From: Chitinophagaceae bacterium UBA4857
GTDB lineage: Bacteria > Bacteroidota > Bacteroidia > Chitinophagales > Chitinophagaceae
Length of the DNA stretch: 6,266 nt
Assembly (NCBI GenBank): GCA_002399735.1
Contig: DHEF01000039.1
Location: 313,920 to 320,185 of the forward strand
Direction: 5' to 3'
Below are positions 1 to 6,043 of this stretch, piece by piece. The notes under the pieces are model-generated. The model had not been told where the DNA came from and searched no databases. It saw nothing but the letters and a program-made list of their open reading frames with translations. Position 1 is the stretch's first letter. Each line of letters begins with the position of its first letter. A program made the position numbers and the translations under genes.

Positions 1-358
1 TTATCAACCAGATACCGGTATCTATTTTTTGTAGGGCAACCGGATAAAGCATTTGTTCAATGGCTTTATACAAAATAATTAACCCGGCCATACCAATTAA
101 AGTGCCTTCAAAGGCGGCAGATAAAAACTCTGCTTTACCATGTCCGTACGGATGGTCTTTATCACGAGGCTTGGCAGCGACATACAGGCTGTATAAACCT
201 ATAAAACCTGCAGCAACATTTACAATGCTTTCCAGCGCATCGGTTAAAATAGCAACAGAACGTGTAGAATACCAGGCAATAAATTTTACTGCCAGTAATA
301 TTACTGATATTACGGCTACCAGTTTTTGAACTTTAATATTTTCTTTAGCGGCTTGCAA
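1..358 (-). CDS. Cation diffusion facilitator (CDF) family transporter, N-terminal part, cut by window edge
   Basis: CDF proteins are inner-membrane metal/proton antiporters that export divalent cations such as zinc, iron, cobalt or manganese. The 119 visible residues fit the family N-terminus: TM1 at about 13-31, TM2 at about 34-57 with TDALESIVN, then the loop motif KPRDKDHPYGHGKAE at 63-77 and TM3 at about 79-100. The loop carries D66, H69 and H73, which align by eye with E. coli FieF D68, H71 and H75. At the TM2 metal site the FieF aspartates D45 and D49 appear as E43 and N47, with an extra D40. The frame stays open to the left edge, so the rest of the protein (usually about 300 aa) lies outside. 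TTG at 358-356 is the only usual start codon after the in-frame stop at 373-371 and before TM1; ATG does not occur until residue 90. The family is clear; the metal cannot be told. Confidence 0.9.
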   Translation of the reverse strand, partial: MQAAKENIKVQKLVAVISVILLAVKFIAWYSTRSVAILTDALESIVNVAAGFIGLYSLYVAAKPRDKDHPYGHGKAEFLSAAFEGTLIGMAGLIILYKAIEQMLYPVALQKIDTGIWLI

Positions 359-429
359 TGGATAAGTAAGTTATGAAAATTGTTGTTGATAATATAGGCA
401 GTTGTTCGTTGTTTTCCTTCTTTATTAAC

Positions 430-455
430 GCCGAGTCCGCTGCGGGAGACTCGGC
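430..455. repeat. Perfect 8-bp hairpin between the CDF and lipoprotein genes
   Basis: GCCGAGTC at 430-437 and GACTCGGC at 448-455 are perfect reverse complements around a 10-base loop. The stem is much more GC-rich than its surroundings. Neither strand has a T-run directly after the stem, so it is not a typical intrinsic terminator. It could still end transcription of the lipoprotein gene, which stops about 80 bp away, or it could be a dispersed palindromic repeat. The structure is seen; its role is inferred. Confidence 0.6.
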
Positions 456-473
456 TGAGAAGAAACTCCGGTA

Positions 474-515
474 TTCTGCATTCGGCTTTTAGCTTTATGC
501 TTTCTGCCTTTGCGT
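474..515. repeat. Degenerate 7-bp tandem array, six units
   Basis: Six consecutive heptamers can be read without a gap: TTCTGCA, TTCGGCT, TTTAGCT, TTATGCT, TTCTGCC and TTTGCGT. Units 1 and 5 share TTCTGC; the others differ at a few positions. The array lies between the hairpin at 430-455 and the 3' end of the lipoprotein gene and has no coding potential. It resembles the second heptamer array at 6179-6206 in period and composition. Confidence 0.6.
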
Positions 516-534
516 CTCAAGCTTTGCAAGAATG

Positions 535-1305
535 CTACTGCTGTTCAAATGTTTCAACCGCATTCTTTAACCACAAACCACGGGCAAATACTAAAAACTC
601 AGGAAAGGCATTCCTAAAATCTTTTTCGTTTTCGTAACGTCCGTCTAACTGTAATAGCCGTCCGTACTCACTATCGGCTTTGGGTAATGTTTCCAGGTTT
701 ACATTCTCTTTGGTAACGGTGAAACTATCTGCTGTATTTACTTTAACCCACATATTACCACGTAAGCCGTATTTAGCACTATCCTCATGCATAATTACTT
801 TCATATAAGCCGGCGATATGTCTCCACGGCAGGCAATTTTATATACCAGCGATGTTTCTACAATACCGTTGTTATTTAAGTCGGTTAGTTGTACGCTATC
901 AATGTATTGGCAGAAAATATCAACCGGACATTCTTCCATACTATCATGCATTTGCCAAAGTAGTTTATACTCCTCGTTCTTTTTCACATAATGAAAAGCA
1001 TGTAAGGATGCTGTTGCTCCTTCTTCGTCATCGGCATTGGTGCTGATAGTTGGCGCAACCTGCGAGGTAATTAGTAAATTATCGCCTAAGGAATCCTGCC
1101 ATTGCCAGGCCTGGTATAATGTGCCCTTAAATTTGATGGTAGCTGGTATGTTTGCTCCTTTTACTTGCACTATATTAAATTTTGCCATTGGTTGGTTGGA
1201 CACAGTAGTAAGTGTGTCAGTGTTAACGGTTTGTTCATCGGCATTGTTGTTACAGGCAAATAGTAATACTGTTAAACAACTAAACAAAAGGCTGCGTAGT
1301 TTCAT
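535..1305 (-). CDS. Secreted lipoprotein of unknown function
   Basis: This 256-residue protein begins with a lipoprotein signal peptide: MKLR, a hydrophobic stretch, then the lipobox LFAC with the acylated cysteine at C18, followed by an Asn/Asp-rich linker. It should be anchored in the envelope. The mature part is polar and soluble with no membrane segment. Its most distinctive stretch is 141-183: an acidic DLNNNGIVE loop (142-150) like those in calcium-binding or VCBS-type repeats, then VYKIACRGDISPAYMK and IMHEDSAKYGLRG. Cysteines C126, C132 and C159 could form a disulfide. From memory this pattern resembles a Bacteroidota family that databases call M949_RS01915 family surface polysaccharide biosynthesis protein; I could not verify that, and the name tells little about function. 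The ATG at 1305 is chosen because the signal peptide starts there. The gene ends with TAG. No clear promoter motif is seen upstream. Confidence 0.85.
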   Translation of the reverse strand: MKLRSLLFSCLTVLLFACNNNADEQTVNTDTLTTVSNQPMAKFNIVQVKGANIPATIKFKGTLYQAWQWQDSLGDNLLITSQVAPTISTNADDEEGATASLHAFHYVKKNEEYKLLWQMHDSMEECPVDIFCQYIDSVQLTDLNNNGIVETSLVYKIACRGDISPAYMKVIMHEDSAKYGLRGNMWVKVNTADSFTVTKENVNLETLPKADSEYGRLLQLDGRYENEKDFRNAFPEFLVFARGLWLKNAVETFEQQ

Positions 1306-1334
1306 AAATATATGGTTGGCTTTTAACGAAAACG

Positions 1335-1360
1335 ATAACCCACGGTAGTCCGTGGGTTAT
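1335..1360. repeat. Perfect 11-bp palindrome with 4-base loop (REP-like hairpin)
   Basis: ATAACCCACGG at 1335-1345 and CCGTGGGTTAT at 1350-1360 are exact reverse complements with the 4-base loop TAGT. The hairpin begins 30 bp upstream of the lipoprotein start codon, on the promoter side. No T-run follows it on either strand, so it does not look like an intrinsic terminator. Compact CCCACGG/CCGTGGG hairpins look like the REP-type targets of IS200-like RAYT transposases; no transposase is present here, so that reading is inference. It could instead act in the lipoprotein mRNA leader or as an operator. Confidence 0.7.
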
Positions 1361-1436
1361 GAAAATATGCTGAAATGTATTTACTATGTTGTTCTTGAGG
1401 TTATAGAAAAATGGCTTGAGCATACCACGATGATGC

Positions 1437-1481
1437 ACACAGAACAGAACGATGAACGGAGCGTCGCAACGAGTGTTCATC
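1437..1481. other. Inverted-repeat segment downstream of the sod gene
   Basis: GATGAAC at 1451-1457 pairs with GTTCATC at 1475-1481 around a 17-base CpG-containing loop. An alternative fold pairs ACACAGA (1437-1443) with TCTGTGT (1480-1486). The segment lies 25 to 75 bp beyond the stop codon of the superoxide dismutase gene on the minus strand. No T-run follows in that direction, so it is not a standard terminator. It may be a decayed repeat or a 3' UTR structure. Confidence 0.35.
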
Positions 1482-1510
1482 TGTGTTACTGCTGCCGGCT
1501 AACAAAAAAA

Positions 1511-2278
1511 TTAACCTATCACCGCCTGATAACGCTCTGCTACATAATCCCAGTTTACTACAGACCACCAGGCATCAATATAATCGGGACGTTTGTTTTG
1601 GTAGCGGAGGTAATAAGCATGTTCCCATACATCTAAACCTAACAAGGGCACACCCTTTATTTCACTGGCATCCATTAACGGATTGTCCTGATTTGGTGTA
1701 GAACCTATTTTTAATTCTTTGCTACCATCAACATACAACCAGGCCCAACCACTACCAAAGCGGGTTTTGCCGGCATCGGTTAATTGGTTTTTAAAAGAGT
1801 CGAAGGAATTAAACTGCTGCTCGATGGCGGTTAATAATTTACCACCTGCTTTACCGCTACCGGTAGGCGATAATGATTTCCAGAATAATTCGTGGTTATA
1901 ATGTCCGCCTGCGTTGTTACGCATTTTGGTAGAGTATTTTGAAATATTGGCTAGTACATTTTCTAAACTGGTCTTAGTAGCGTCAACACTTTCGCTGGCA
2001 ACAGCTTCTTGTAATGCTTTTGCATATGCGGCGGCATGTTTGGAATAATGTATTTCCATAGTAGCGGCATCAATGGCTTTTTCTAAAGCATTGTAGGCAT
2101 ATGGCAACGGGGTTTGGTTAAAACCGGTTGTTAATATGGCCGCATTGTTAGCTGCCGATTTGTTATTACAAGAAGTGAGAAATGTGCTTACTGCTGCCGA
2201 GCCAACCGATAGTGCTACGCCGGCCTTTAATGATGTATGAATAAAATTACGGCGGGTGTGTAGCGGGTTACTTTTCAT
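1511..2278 (-). CDS. Superoxide dismutase, Mn type, with Tat signal and lipobox
   Basis: Superoxide dismutase converts superoxide to oxygen and hydrogen peroxide. The 255 residues are a standard Fe/Mn SOD of about 200 aa behind an export signal. Metal ligands by alignment with E. coli SodA are H77 (MEIHYSKH), H129 (GGHYNHELFW), D216 and H220 (LDVWEHAYYL). The Mn-type Gln is at Q197 in NQDNPLM, with GGH before the second ligand and GSGWAWLY at 175-182; all favour manganese or a cambialistic enzyme over a strict iron enzyme. The N-terminus has a twin-arginine motif, TRRNFI at 8-13, a hydrophobic segment at about 18-34 and a lipobox LTSC ending at C37. This predicts folded export by Tat and lipid anchoring outside the cytoplasm, against envelope or external superoxide. 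The start at 2278 is fixed by the Tat motif. A candidate -7 element lies 65 bp upstream. Family call is firm; metal and location are predictions. Confidence 0.96.
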   Translation of the reverse strand: MKSNPLHTRRNFIHTSLKAGVALSVGSAAVSTFLTSCNNKSAANNAAILTTGFNQTPLPYAYNALEKAIDAATMEIHYSKHAAAYAKALQEAVASESVDATKTSLENVLANISKYSTKMRNNAGGHYNHELFWKSLSPTGSGKAGGKLLTAIEQQFNSFDSFKNQLTDAGKTRFGSGWAWLYVDGSKELKIGSTPNQDNPLMDASEIKGVPLLGLDVWEHAYYLRYQNKRPDYIDAWWSVVNWDYVAERYQAVIG

Positions 2279-2342
2279 CTTTTCGGTTTTTAAACGTTAA
2301 GAACTAATTTGTATAACAATAAAAGCTATAATACATCTTTTT

Positions 2343-2350
2343 CAAAGGTA
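2343..2350 (-). promoter_or_regulatory. Candidate -7 promoter element of the sod gene
   Basis: Read on the minus strand this is TACCTTTG, an exact match to the Bacteroidota primary-sigma -7 consensus TAnnTTTG. It would give an mRNA leader of roughly 60 nt before the SOD start codon. No convincing -33 TTTG sits at the usual distance, so the call rests on one motif and its position. Confidence 0.45.
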
Positions 2351-2406
2351 AGCATATTCACAAAGCATGCCAGTTTATGTTGTATTGCTAACGATAAAAT
2401 AACGGC

Positions 2407-4149
2407 TTACTTATTTTTCTTTAAGGAAGCACGTATCTTTTTTGACAAACGTTGGTAAAACTCTTTGTTAAACAATTGGGAGTCACGCATGGCTTTATAT
2501 GTTAAAAATATACCAATGGGCACCAGTACAAAAGTGGCCAGCCAAACTCCTGTAAAAGGTGATAAGGAGCCTTCTTTAGCTAATTTTTCGCCCATGCTGT
2601 TGGTAAAGAAAAATATCATGAAGAAAATAATAGCAATGACCAATGGTGTACCCAGGCCGCCTTTACGAATGATGGAACCAAGCGGTGCTCCAATCATAAA
2701 CAGTACCAGGCAGGATAATGATAAAGCAATTTTTTTATGCCATTCAATTTTATGACGCCTCAGGATTTTTTCTTTGTCTTTAAAGTTAGTAATGGACGAT
2801 TCAAGATTAGTGCGTAATGAGTTTACCTGGCTTAATGCACGGTTATGCACACTTACTTTTACGGTATCGGGTAATAGTTTATAAAATGCTGAATTTTTTG
2901 CGTCTTCCGCCGCTGCTGTTGAGTCTGCCACTTTTTTGGCTTGCAGGTTAAGACTATCGGTTATACGTTGCAGACTGTCTTTTTTGCTGTTTTCATTAGC
3001 CAGGCTATCCAGTATGGTTTGTTTGTTGGCCGGGTTAATTTTTATAAGTGCGTCAATCTTTTTGGTAGAATCTGCTTTGGCTTTTACCGCCGCCAGACTG
3101 TCAACCTTGTGCAGGCTGTCTTTTTTGCGGGCATTTTTTTCAAGCAGTAGACTGTCGGTTTTCAGCACAGCGGTATCAGGTGTAAAAAAGCCGTAATCGC
3201 TGCTGTCTTTAAAATTGTAATTGCGTGTACTGCGCATACTGTCCATGTAAATGGTTACTGGTAAGTATTTGTAGTTATTACGGGTTAAGCCTGTTTTTAA
3301 AAGAGCGTTTTCTTTTTTAATAGAATCAATGGCCACATTGAGCTGACGCATGGTAAACATTTTTTCGTTGCCCTTATTGGTACTATCCGATGTAAGGCTT
3401 AAAATAAAAGTACTCAGGTCAAAAATTTTCTTGTACTCTTTAAAGCCCATACGTATGTATTCGGTTTCGGCATTGGCACCATAGCGATCACCACGTTCTT
3501 CGTAACGGATACCATTTTTTAAATTAAACTCCAGCAAACGGCTGTTTTCGCTATTGGTTTTCATGACGCCGCTTTCGGCTACAATAAAATTATCTTGTAA
3601 GGAATTAGAGCTTTCATAAATAATAATATCCTGTATAATACTGTCGTTAGGCTCCTTTTTACCCACTTTTATGGCAAAACCGGGTATTTTATCATAAAAC
3701 ACACCTTCTTTCAGGTTAAAAGCAGGTTTAGCGTGTACAATGTCTGACAGTAATGTTCTTGATTTTAGTGTAGCAACCGGTATTACATTGTTAGAAAAAG
3801 CAAAAGCCAATATGCTGATGAATACGGTAACAATAAACAAAGGCCGCATAAAACGTAACAAGGAAATACCGGCCGATTTAATGGCCACCAACTCAAAGGT
3901 TTCGCCCAGGTTGCCAAATGTCATTAAAGAGGATAATAAAACAGCCAGCGGTAATGCCAGCGGAACTAATACGGCGCATTGGTACCAGATAAACTTAAAA
4001 ATGATCGTGGCATCCAGTCCCTTACCCACAAAATCATCAATCCACAGCCAAAAAAACTGCATAACCAACACCAACACCGTAATAAAAAATGTAGCGATGA
4101 AGGGGCCGATAAATGATTTAATAATAAGCTTATCTAACTTTTTAAACAC
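2407..4149 (-). CDS. LptF/LptG family permease (YjgP/YjgQ), LPS export, with long periplasmic insertion
   Basis: LptF and LptG form the membrane part of the LptB2FG ABC transporter, which lifts lipopolysaccharide from the inner membrane onto the LptC-LptA bridge. The 580-residue protein has the family topology: three N-terminal membrane helices at about 14-37, 57-78 and 102-120, a large periplasmic part at about 122-470, and three C-terminal helices at about 473-494, 501-518 and 533-552. GAPLGSIIRKGGLG at 487-500 is the conserved motif after TM4. It starts MFKKLDKLI and ends in a basic tail. E. coli LptF and LptG are about 360 aa; the extra length is mostly at 255-460, a hydrophilic, probably helical region with DSL or DST triplets at 332, 344, 350, 360, 381, 391, 398 and 409. 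Sequence alone does not tell LptF from LptG. A terminator separates it from the START-like gene, and a TAATTTTG element lies just upstream, so it is probably transcribed alone. Confidence 0.93.
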   Translation of the reverse strand: MFKKLDKLIIKSFIGPFIATFFITVLVLVMQFFWLWIDDFVGKGLDATIIFKFIWYQCAVLVPLALPLAVLLSSLMTFGNLGETFELVAIKSAGISLLRFMRPLFIVTVFISILAFAFSNNVIPVATLKSRTLLSDIVHAKPAFNLKEGVFYDKIPGFAIKVGKKEPNDSIIQDIIIYESSNSLQDNFIVAESGVMKTNSENSRLLEFNLKNGIRYEERGDRYGANAETEYIRMGFKEYKKIFDLSTFILSLTSDSTNKGNEKMFTMRQLNVAIDSIKKENALLKTGLTRNNYKYLPVTIYMDSMRSTRNYNFKDSSDYGFFTPDTAVLKTDSLLLEKNARKKDSLHKVDSLAAVKAKADSTKKIDALIKINPANKQTILDSLANENSKKDSLQRITDSLNLQAKKVADSTAAAEDAKNSAFYKLLPDTVKVSVHNRALSQVNSLRTNLESSITNFKDKEKILRRHKIEWHKKIALSLSCLVLFMIGAPLGSIIRKGGLGTPLVIAIIFFMIFFFTNSMGEKLAKEGSLSPFTGVWLATFVLVPIGIFLTYKAMRDSQLFNKEFYQRLSKKIRASLKKNK

Positions 4150-4171
4150 CTTGCTGATTAATTGATGGATG

Positions 4172-4179
4172 CAAAATTA
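4172..4179 (-). promoter_or_regulatory. Candidate -7 promoter element of the LptF/LptG permease gene
   Basis: The minus-strand reading TAATTTTG matches TAnnTTTG and lies 22 bp before the permease ATG, which would give a leader of about 15-20 nt. It falls after the terminator of the upstream START-like gene, as expected for an independent promoter. No clear -33 element is seen. Confidence 0.4.
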
Positions 4180-4278
4180 AGGCTTTCTGTAAAGGCTTAA
4201 CCTTATTACGGGCTGCATTACAACTTTTAACACAAAAACCTCAAAATGGCTGAGTGTAAGTTGTTTGTGTATTGCCAC

Positions 4279-4307
4279 AAAAAAACCTTGCTACAGGTAA
4301 CAAGGTT
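4279..4307 (-). terminator. Intrinsic terminator of the START-like gene
   Basis: On the minus strand the order is AACCTTG (4307-4301), a 10-base loop, CAAGGTT (4290-4284), then more T residues to 4279, giving seven Ts in a row. This is a stem plus U-tract about 50 nt after the START-like stop codon. It should end that transcript before the permease gene. Confidence 0.85.
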
Positions 4308-4358
4308 AAAATAGGCACAACAAAACGCCAATAAAGTTATTGTGTTTTGCAAATATTA

Positions 4359-4736
4359 TTAATTACCTAAGCGGTGAAACAGGTCCTTAACCTGGTAGTC
4401 CCACAACTGGCTTTGGTCTTTAATTTCTCTTTTTTCGGCAAAGTCCTTAACTACCAATATAGTTTGGTTGGTAATTTCCGATTTATCAATGCTAAATTCA
4501 AAGTATTCTTCATTAGGGCCATCCAGCCAACGAAAGCGTATAAATTTATCTTGCTCTTTTTCTAAAACTTCCGCTTGTTGAAACGCACCGTTCCACCCGA
4601 AATAAAAAATATGGTCACGTTCGTCCACCTTTTCGGCAAACCACTCACCTAAACCGGCAGGTGTTGATAAAAACTCATACAATATGGCAGGGGAGCATCT
4701 AACAGGAAACTCTAACGTATATAATTGCTTACTCAT
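4359..4736 (-). CDS. START-like domain protein (AHSA1/START_2 type)
   Basis: This 125-residue cytoplasmic protein has the pattern of the Bacteroidota START-like (START_2, SRPBCC superfamily) proteins. It has an N-terminal strand LYTLEFPVRCSP (5-16), the helix LYEFLSTPAGLGEWFAE (19-35), then strands ending in FRWLDGPNEEYFEFSI (68-83) and LVVKDFA (94-100), and a C-terminal helix LWDYQVKDLFHRLG (111-124). The phrase TPAGLGEWFA is typical of AHSA1-like domains. The fold forms a cavity that can hold hydrophobic ligands or bind partner proteins; no catalytic residues can be named and the ligand is unknown. There is no signal peptide or membrane segment. The ATG at 4736 follows an A-rich leader with no strong Shine-Dalgarno site. 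The gene is divergent from the sigma factor gene and has its own terminator downstream. Confidence 0.85.
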   Translation of the reverse strand: MSKQLYTLEFPVRCSPAILYEFLSTPAGLGEWFAEKVDERDHIFYFGWNGAFQQAEVLEKEQDKFIRFRWLDGPNEEYFEFSIDKSEITNQTILVVKDFAEKREIKDQSQLWDYQVKDLFHRLGN

Positions 4737-5089
4737 TTTTTTATAAACCTGAACTTGCTATTCAAGGCCTGCAATAATAAATAAATTAAACTTGTTTCAA
4801 AATATTTTTTTAACTATTTCTCGTTTTTTTCAAAAATATTTTTTCTATATATAAAATATAATTAAAATTTAAGCGTTTACCTATAGCAGTAATTTTTTGG
4901 TTTTTATTAACAAATGCCTTAAATTGCTATGTACTTCAATATTTTATAGTCTGTTTTTCTTTAAAATAATGAAGCACATAACCTTAACCGACTGACTAAC
5001 TCCACACCTTAGCTATACCTGTAGTTACGCCTTAAACAAGCCGATACATCCTTTTTTAATACCATTGTAAAACCAATATCTAATCACCT
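4737..5089. promoter_or_regulatory. Divergent AT-rich promoter region between the START-like gene and rpoD
   Basis: This 353-bp spacer holds no gene I can support. Its core (about 4770-4960) is extremely AT-rich with many A- and T-tracts and is probably curved. A near-identical 17-bp sequence occurs twice, TTTCAAAATATTTTTTT at 4795-4811 and TTTCAAAAATATTTTTT at 4828-4844, 33 bp apart. TATTTTTG on the minus strand at 4838-4831 fits TAnnTTTG and could be a promoter for the START-like gene. No exact TAnnTTTG was found on the plus strand, so the rpoD promoter is not located. The part nearest rpoD, about 4980-5089, is less AT-rich and is probably its mRNA leader. Confidence 0.5.
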
Positions 5090-5965
5090 ATGAGTATGCG
5101 ACAGCTCAAGATCACGAAGTCGATAACGAACCGTGAATCTCAAAGTTTAGAAAAATACCTTCAGGAAATAGGCAAAGTTGAGCTTATATCACCTGAAGAG
5201 GAAGTACGTTTAGCCGTACTTATTAAACAAGGCGACCAACGTTCCCTTGACCGTTTAACCAAAGCCAACCTTCGCTTTGTAGTTTCAGTAGCCAAACAGT
5301 ATCAAAACCAGGGCCTTTCCTTACCCGATCTTATTAATGAGGGTAACTTAGGACTTATTAAAGCCGCACAACGCTTTGATGAAACCCGTGGTTTTAAGTT
5401 TATTTCCTATGCCGTTTGGTGGATTCGTCAGAGCATTTTACAGTCATTAGCCGAGCAGGCCCGTATTGTAAGACTGCCTTTAAACAAAGTAGGCTTAACC
5501 AACCGTATTCAAAAAGCGTTTTCAGCGTTGGAGCAGCAGTTCGAAAGAGAACCATCTGCCGAAGAACTGGCCGATTTACTGGAAATGGATCTGGAAGAAG
5601 TAACCTCTACCCTTGGCATAAATGCCCGCCACGTAAGTATGGATACGCCAATTGCCGATGGTGAAGACGGTACTTTAATGGACTTGTTGGAAAACCCTAA
5701 CGCAGAACGTACCGACGAAAACCTGGCCCACACACAATCGTTAAAAACCGAAATTGACCGTAGTTTAAAAACACTTACCGACAGGCAAAAGGAGGTAATT
5801 TGTTACTTTTTCGGCATTGGTGTCGATCATCCTATGACGTTAGAAGACATTGGCGAAAGGTTTAACCTGACCCGCGAACGTGTAAGACAAATCAAAGACA
5901 AAGCCATCACCAAATTACGTACAACCGAAAGGTGCAACGTATTACGAACCTACTTAGGCGCATGA
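5090..5965 (+). CDS. rpoD: Primary RNA polymerase sigma factor RpoD/SigA (sigma-70, Bacteroidota type)
   Basis: This is the housekeeping sigma factor that directs RNA polymerase to most promoters. The 291 residues match the short Bacteroidota primary sigma (about 287-290 aa), which lacks the long region 1.1 and non-conserved region of E. coli RpoD. Region 1.2 is at about 18-50 (SLEKYLQEIGKVELISPEEE). Region 2 is at about 55-122, with LTKANLRFVVSVAKQY and the -10 recognition helix in GFKFISYAVWWIRQSILQ (101-118). Region 3 starts with RIVRLPLN (125-132). The region 3.2 loop is DGEDGTLMDLLENP (190-203). Region 4 is at about 220-280, with the helix-turn-helix TLEDIGERFNLTRERVRQIK (250-269). Relatives usually begin MRQLKIT, so the true start may be the second ATG at 5096 instead of 5090; the two differ by two residues. 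It is the only plus-strand gene here and ends in a clear terminator. Confidence 0.97.
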   Translation: MSMRQLKITKSITNRESQSLEKYLQEIGKVELISPEEEVRLAVLIKQGDQRSLDRLTKANLRFVVSVAKQYQNQGLSLPDLINEGNLGLIKAAQRFDETRGFKFISYAVWWIRQSILQSLAEQARIVRLPLNKVGLTNRIQKAFSALEQQFEREPSAEELADLLEMDLEEVTSTLGINARHVSMDTPIADGEDGTLMDLLENPNAERTDENLAHTQSLKTEIDRSLKTLTDRQKEVICYFFGIGVDHPMTLEDIGERFNLTRERVRQIKDKAITKLRTTERCNVLRTYLGA

Positions 5966-6005
5966 TAAAATTTATACACTAATTTTTTATAAGTCTGTTA
6001 TAACT

Positions 6006-6043
6006 AAGCGGTTTCCGGGGCAGCCTGGGCCGCTTTTTCTTTT
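6006..6043 (+). terminator. Intrinsic terminator of rpoD
   Basis: AAGCGG at 6006-6011 pairs with CCGCTT at 6030-6035. The GC-rich loop between them can pair further, for example GGC with GCC. A T-rich tail, TTTTTCTTTT, covers 6034-6043. The hairpin begins about 40 bp after the rpoD stop codon. Confidence 0.85.

Noticed and set aside
1037..1348. Plus-strand 103-codon reading frame over the start of the lipoprotein gene
   Set aside because: It is antisense to the lipoprotein signal peptide region and shows no family motif; the minus-strand frame has a convincing lipobox.
1280..1480. Minus-strand 66-codon frame covering the sod-lipoprotein spacer
   Set aside because: It runs through the palindrome and the inverted repeats, overlaps the lipoprotein start and has no recognisable domain.
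2361..2364. TTTG on the minus strand as a -33 element for the sod promoter
   Set aside because: Only 10 bp separates it from the -7 element at 2350-2343, about half the usual spacing.
3740..4165. Plus-strand 141-codon frame opposite the permease N-terminus
   Set aside because: It is the antisense of well-defined LptF/LptG membrane helices, with no signal, domain or motif of its own.
4220..4264. Inverted repeat ACAACTT/AAGTTGT with inner ACAC/GTGT
   Set aside because: The stem is AT-rich with a bulge and a 20-base loop and has no T-run; the better terminator at 4279-4307 already explains transcript ending here.
4737..5089. Possible replication origin in the AT-rich region next to the sigma gene
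   Set aside because: No cluster of DnaA boxes (TTATCCACA-like) and no dnaA, gyrB or parAB neighbours; AT-richness alone is ordinary for a Bacteroidota promoter region.
5416..5664. Overlapping plus-strand frame inside rpoD
   Set aside because: It lies in an alternative frame within a highly conserved sigma factor and has no independent support.
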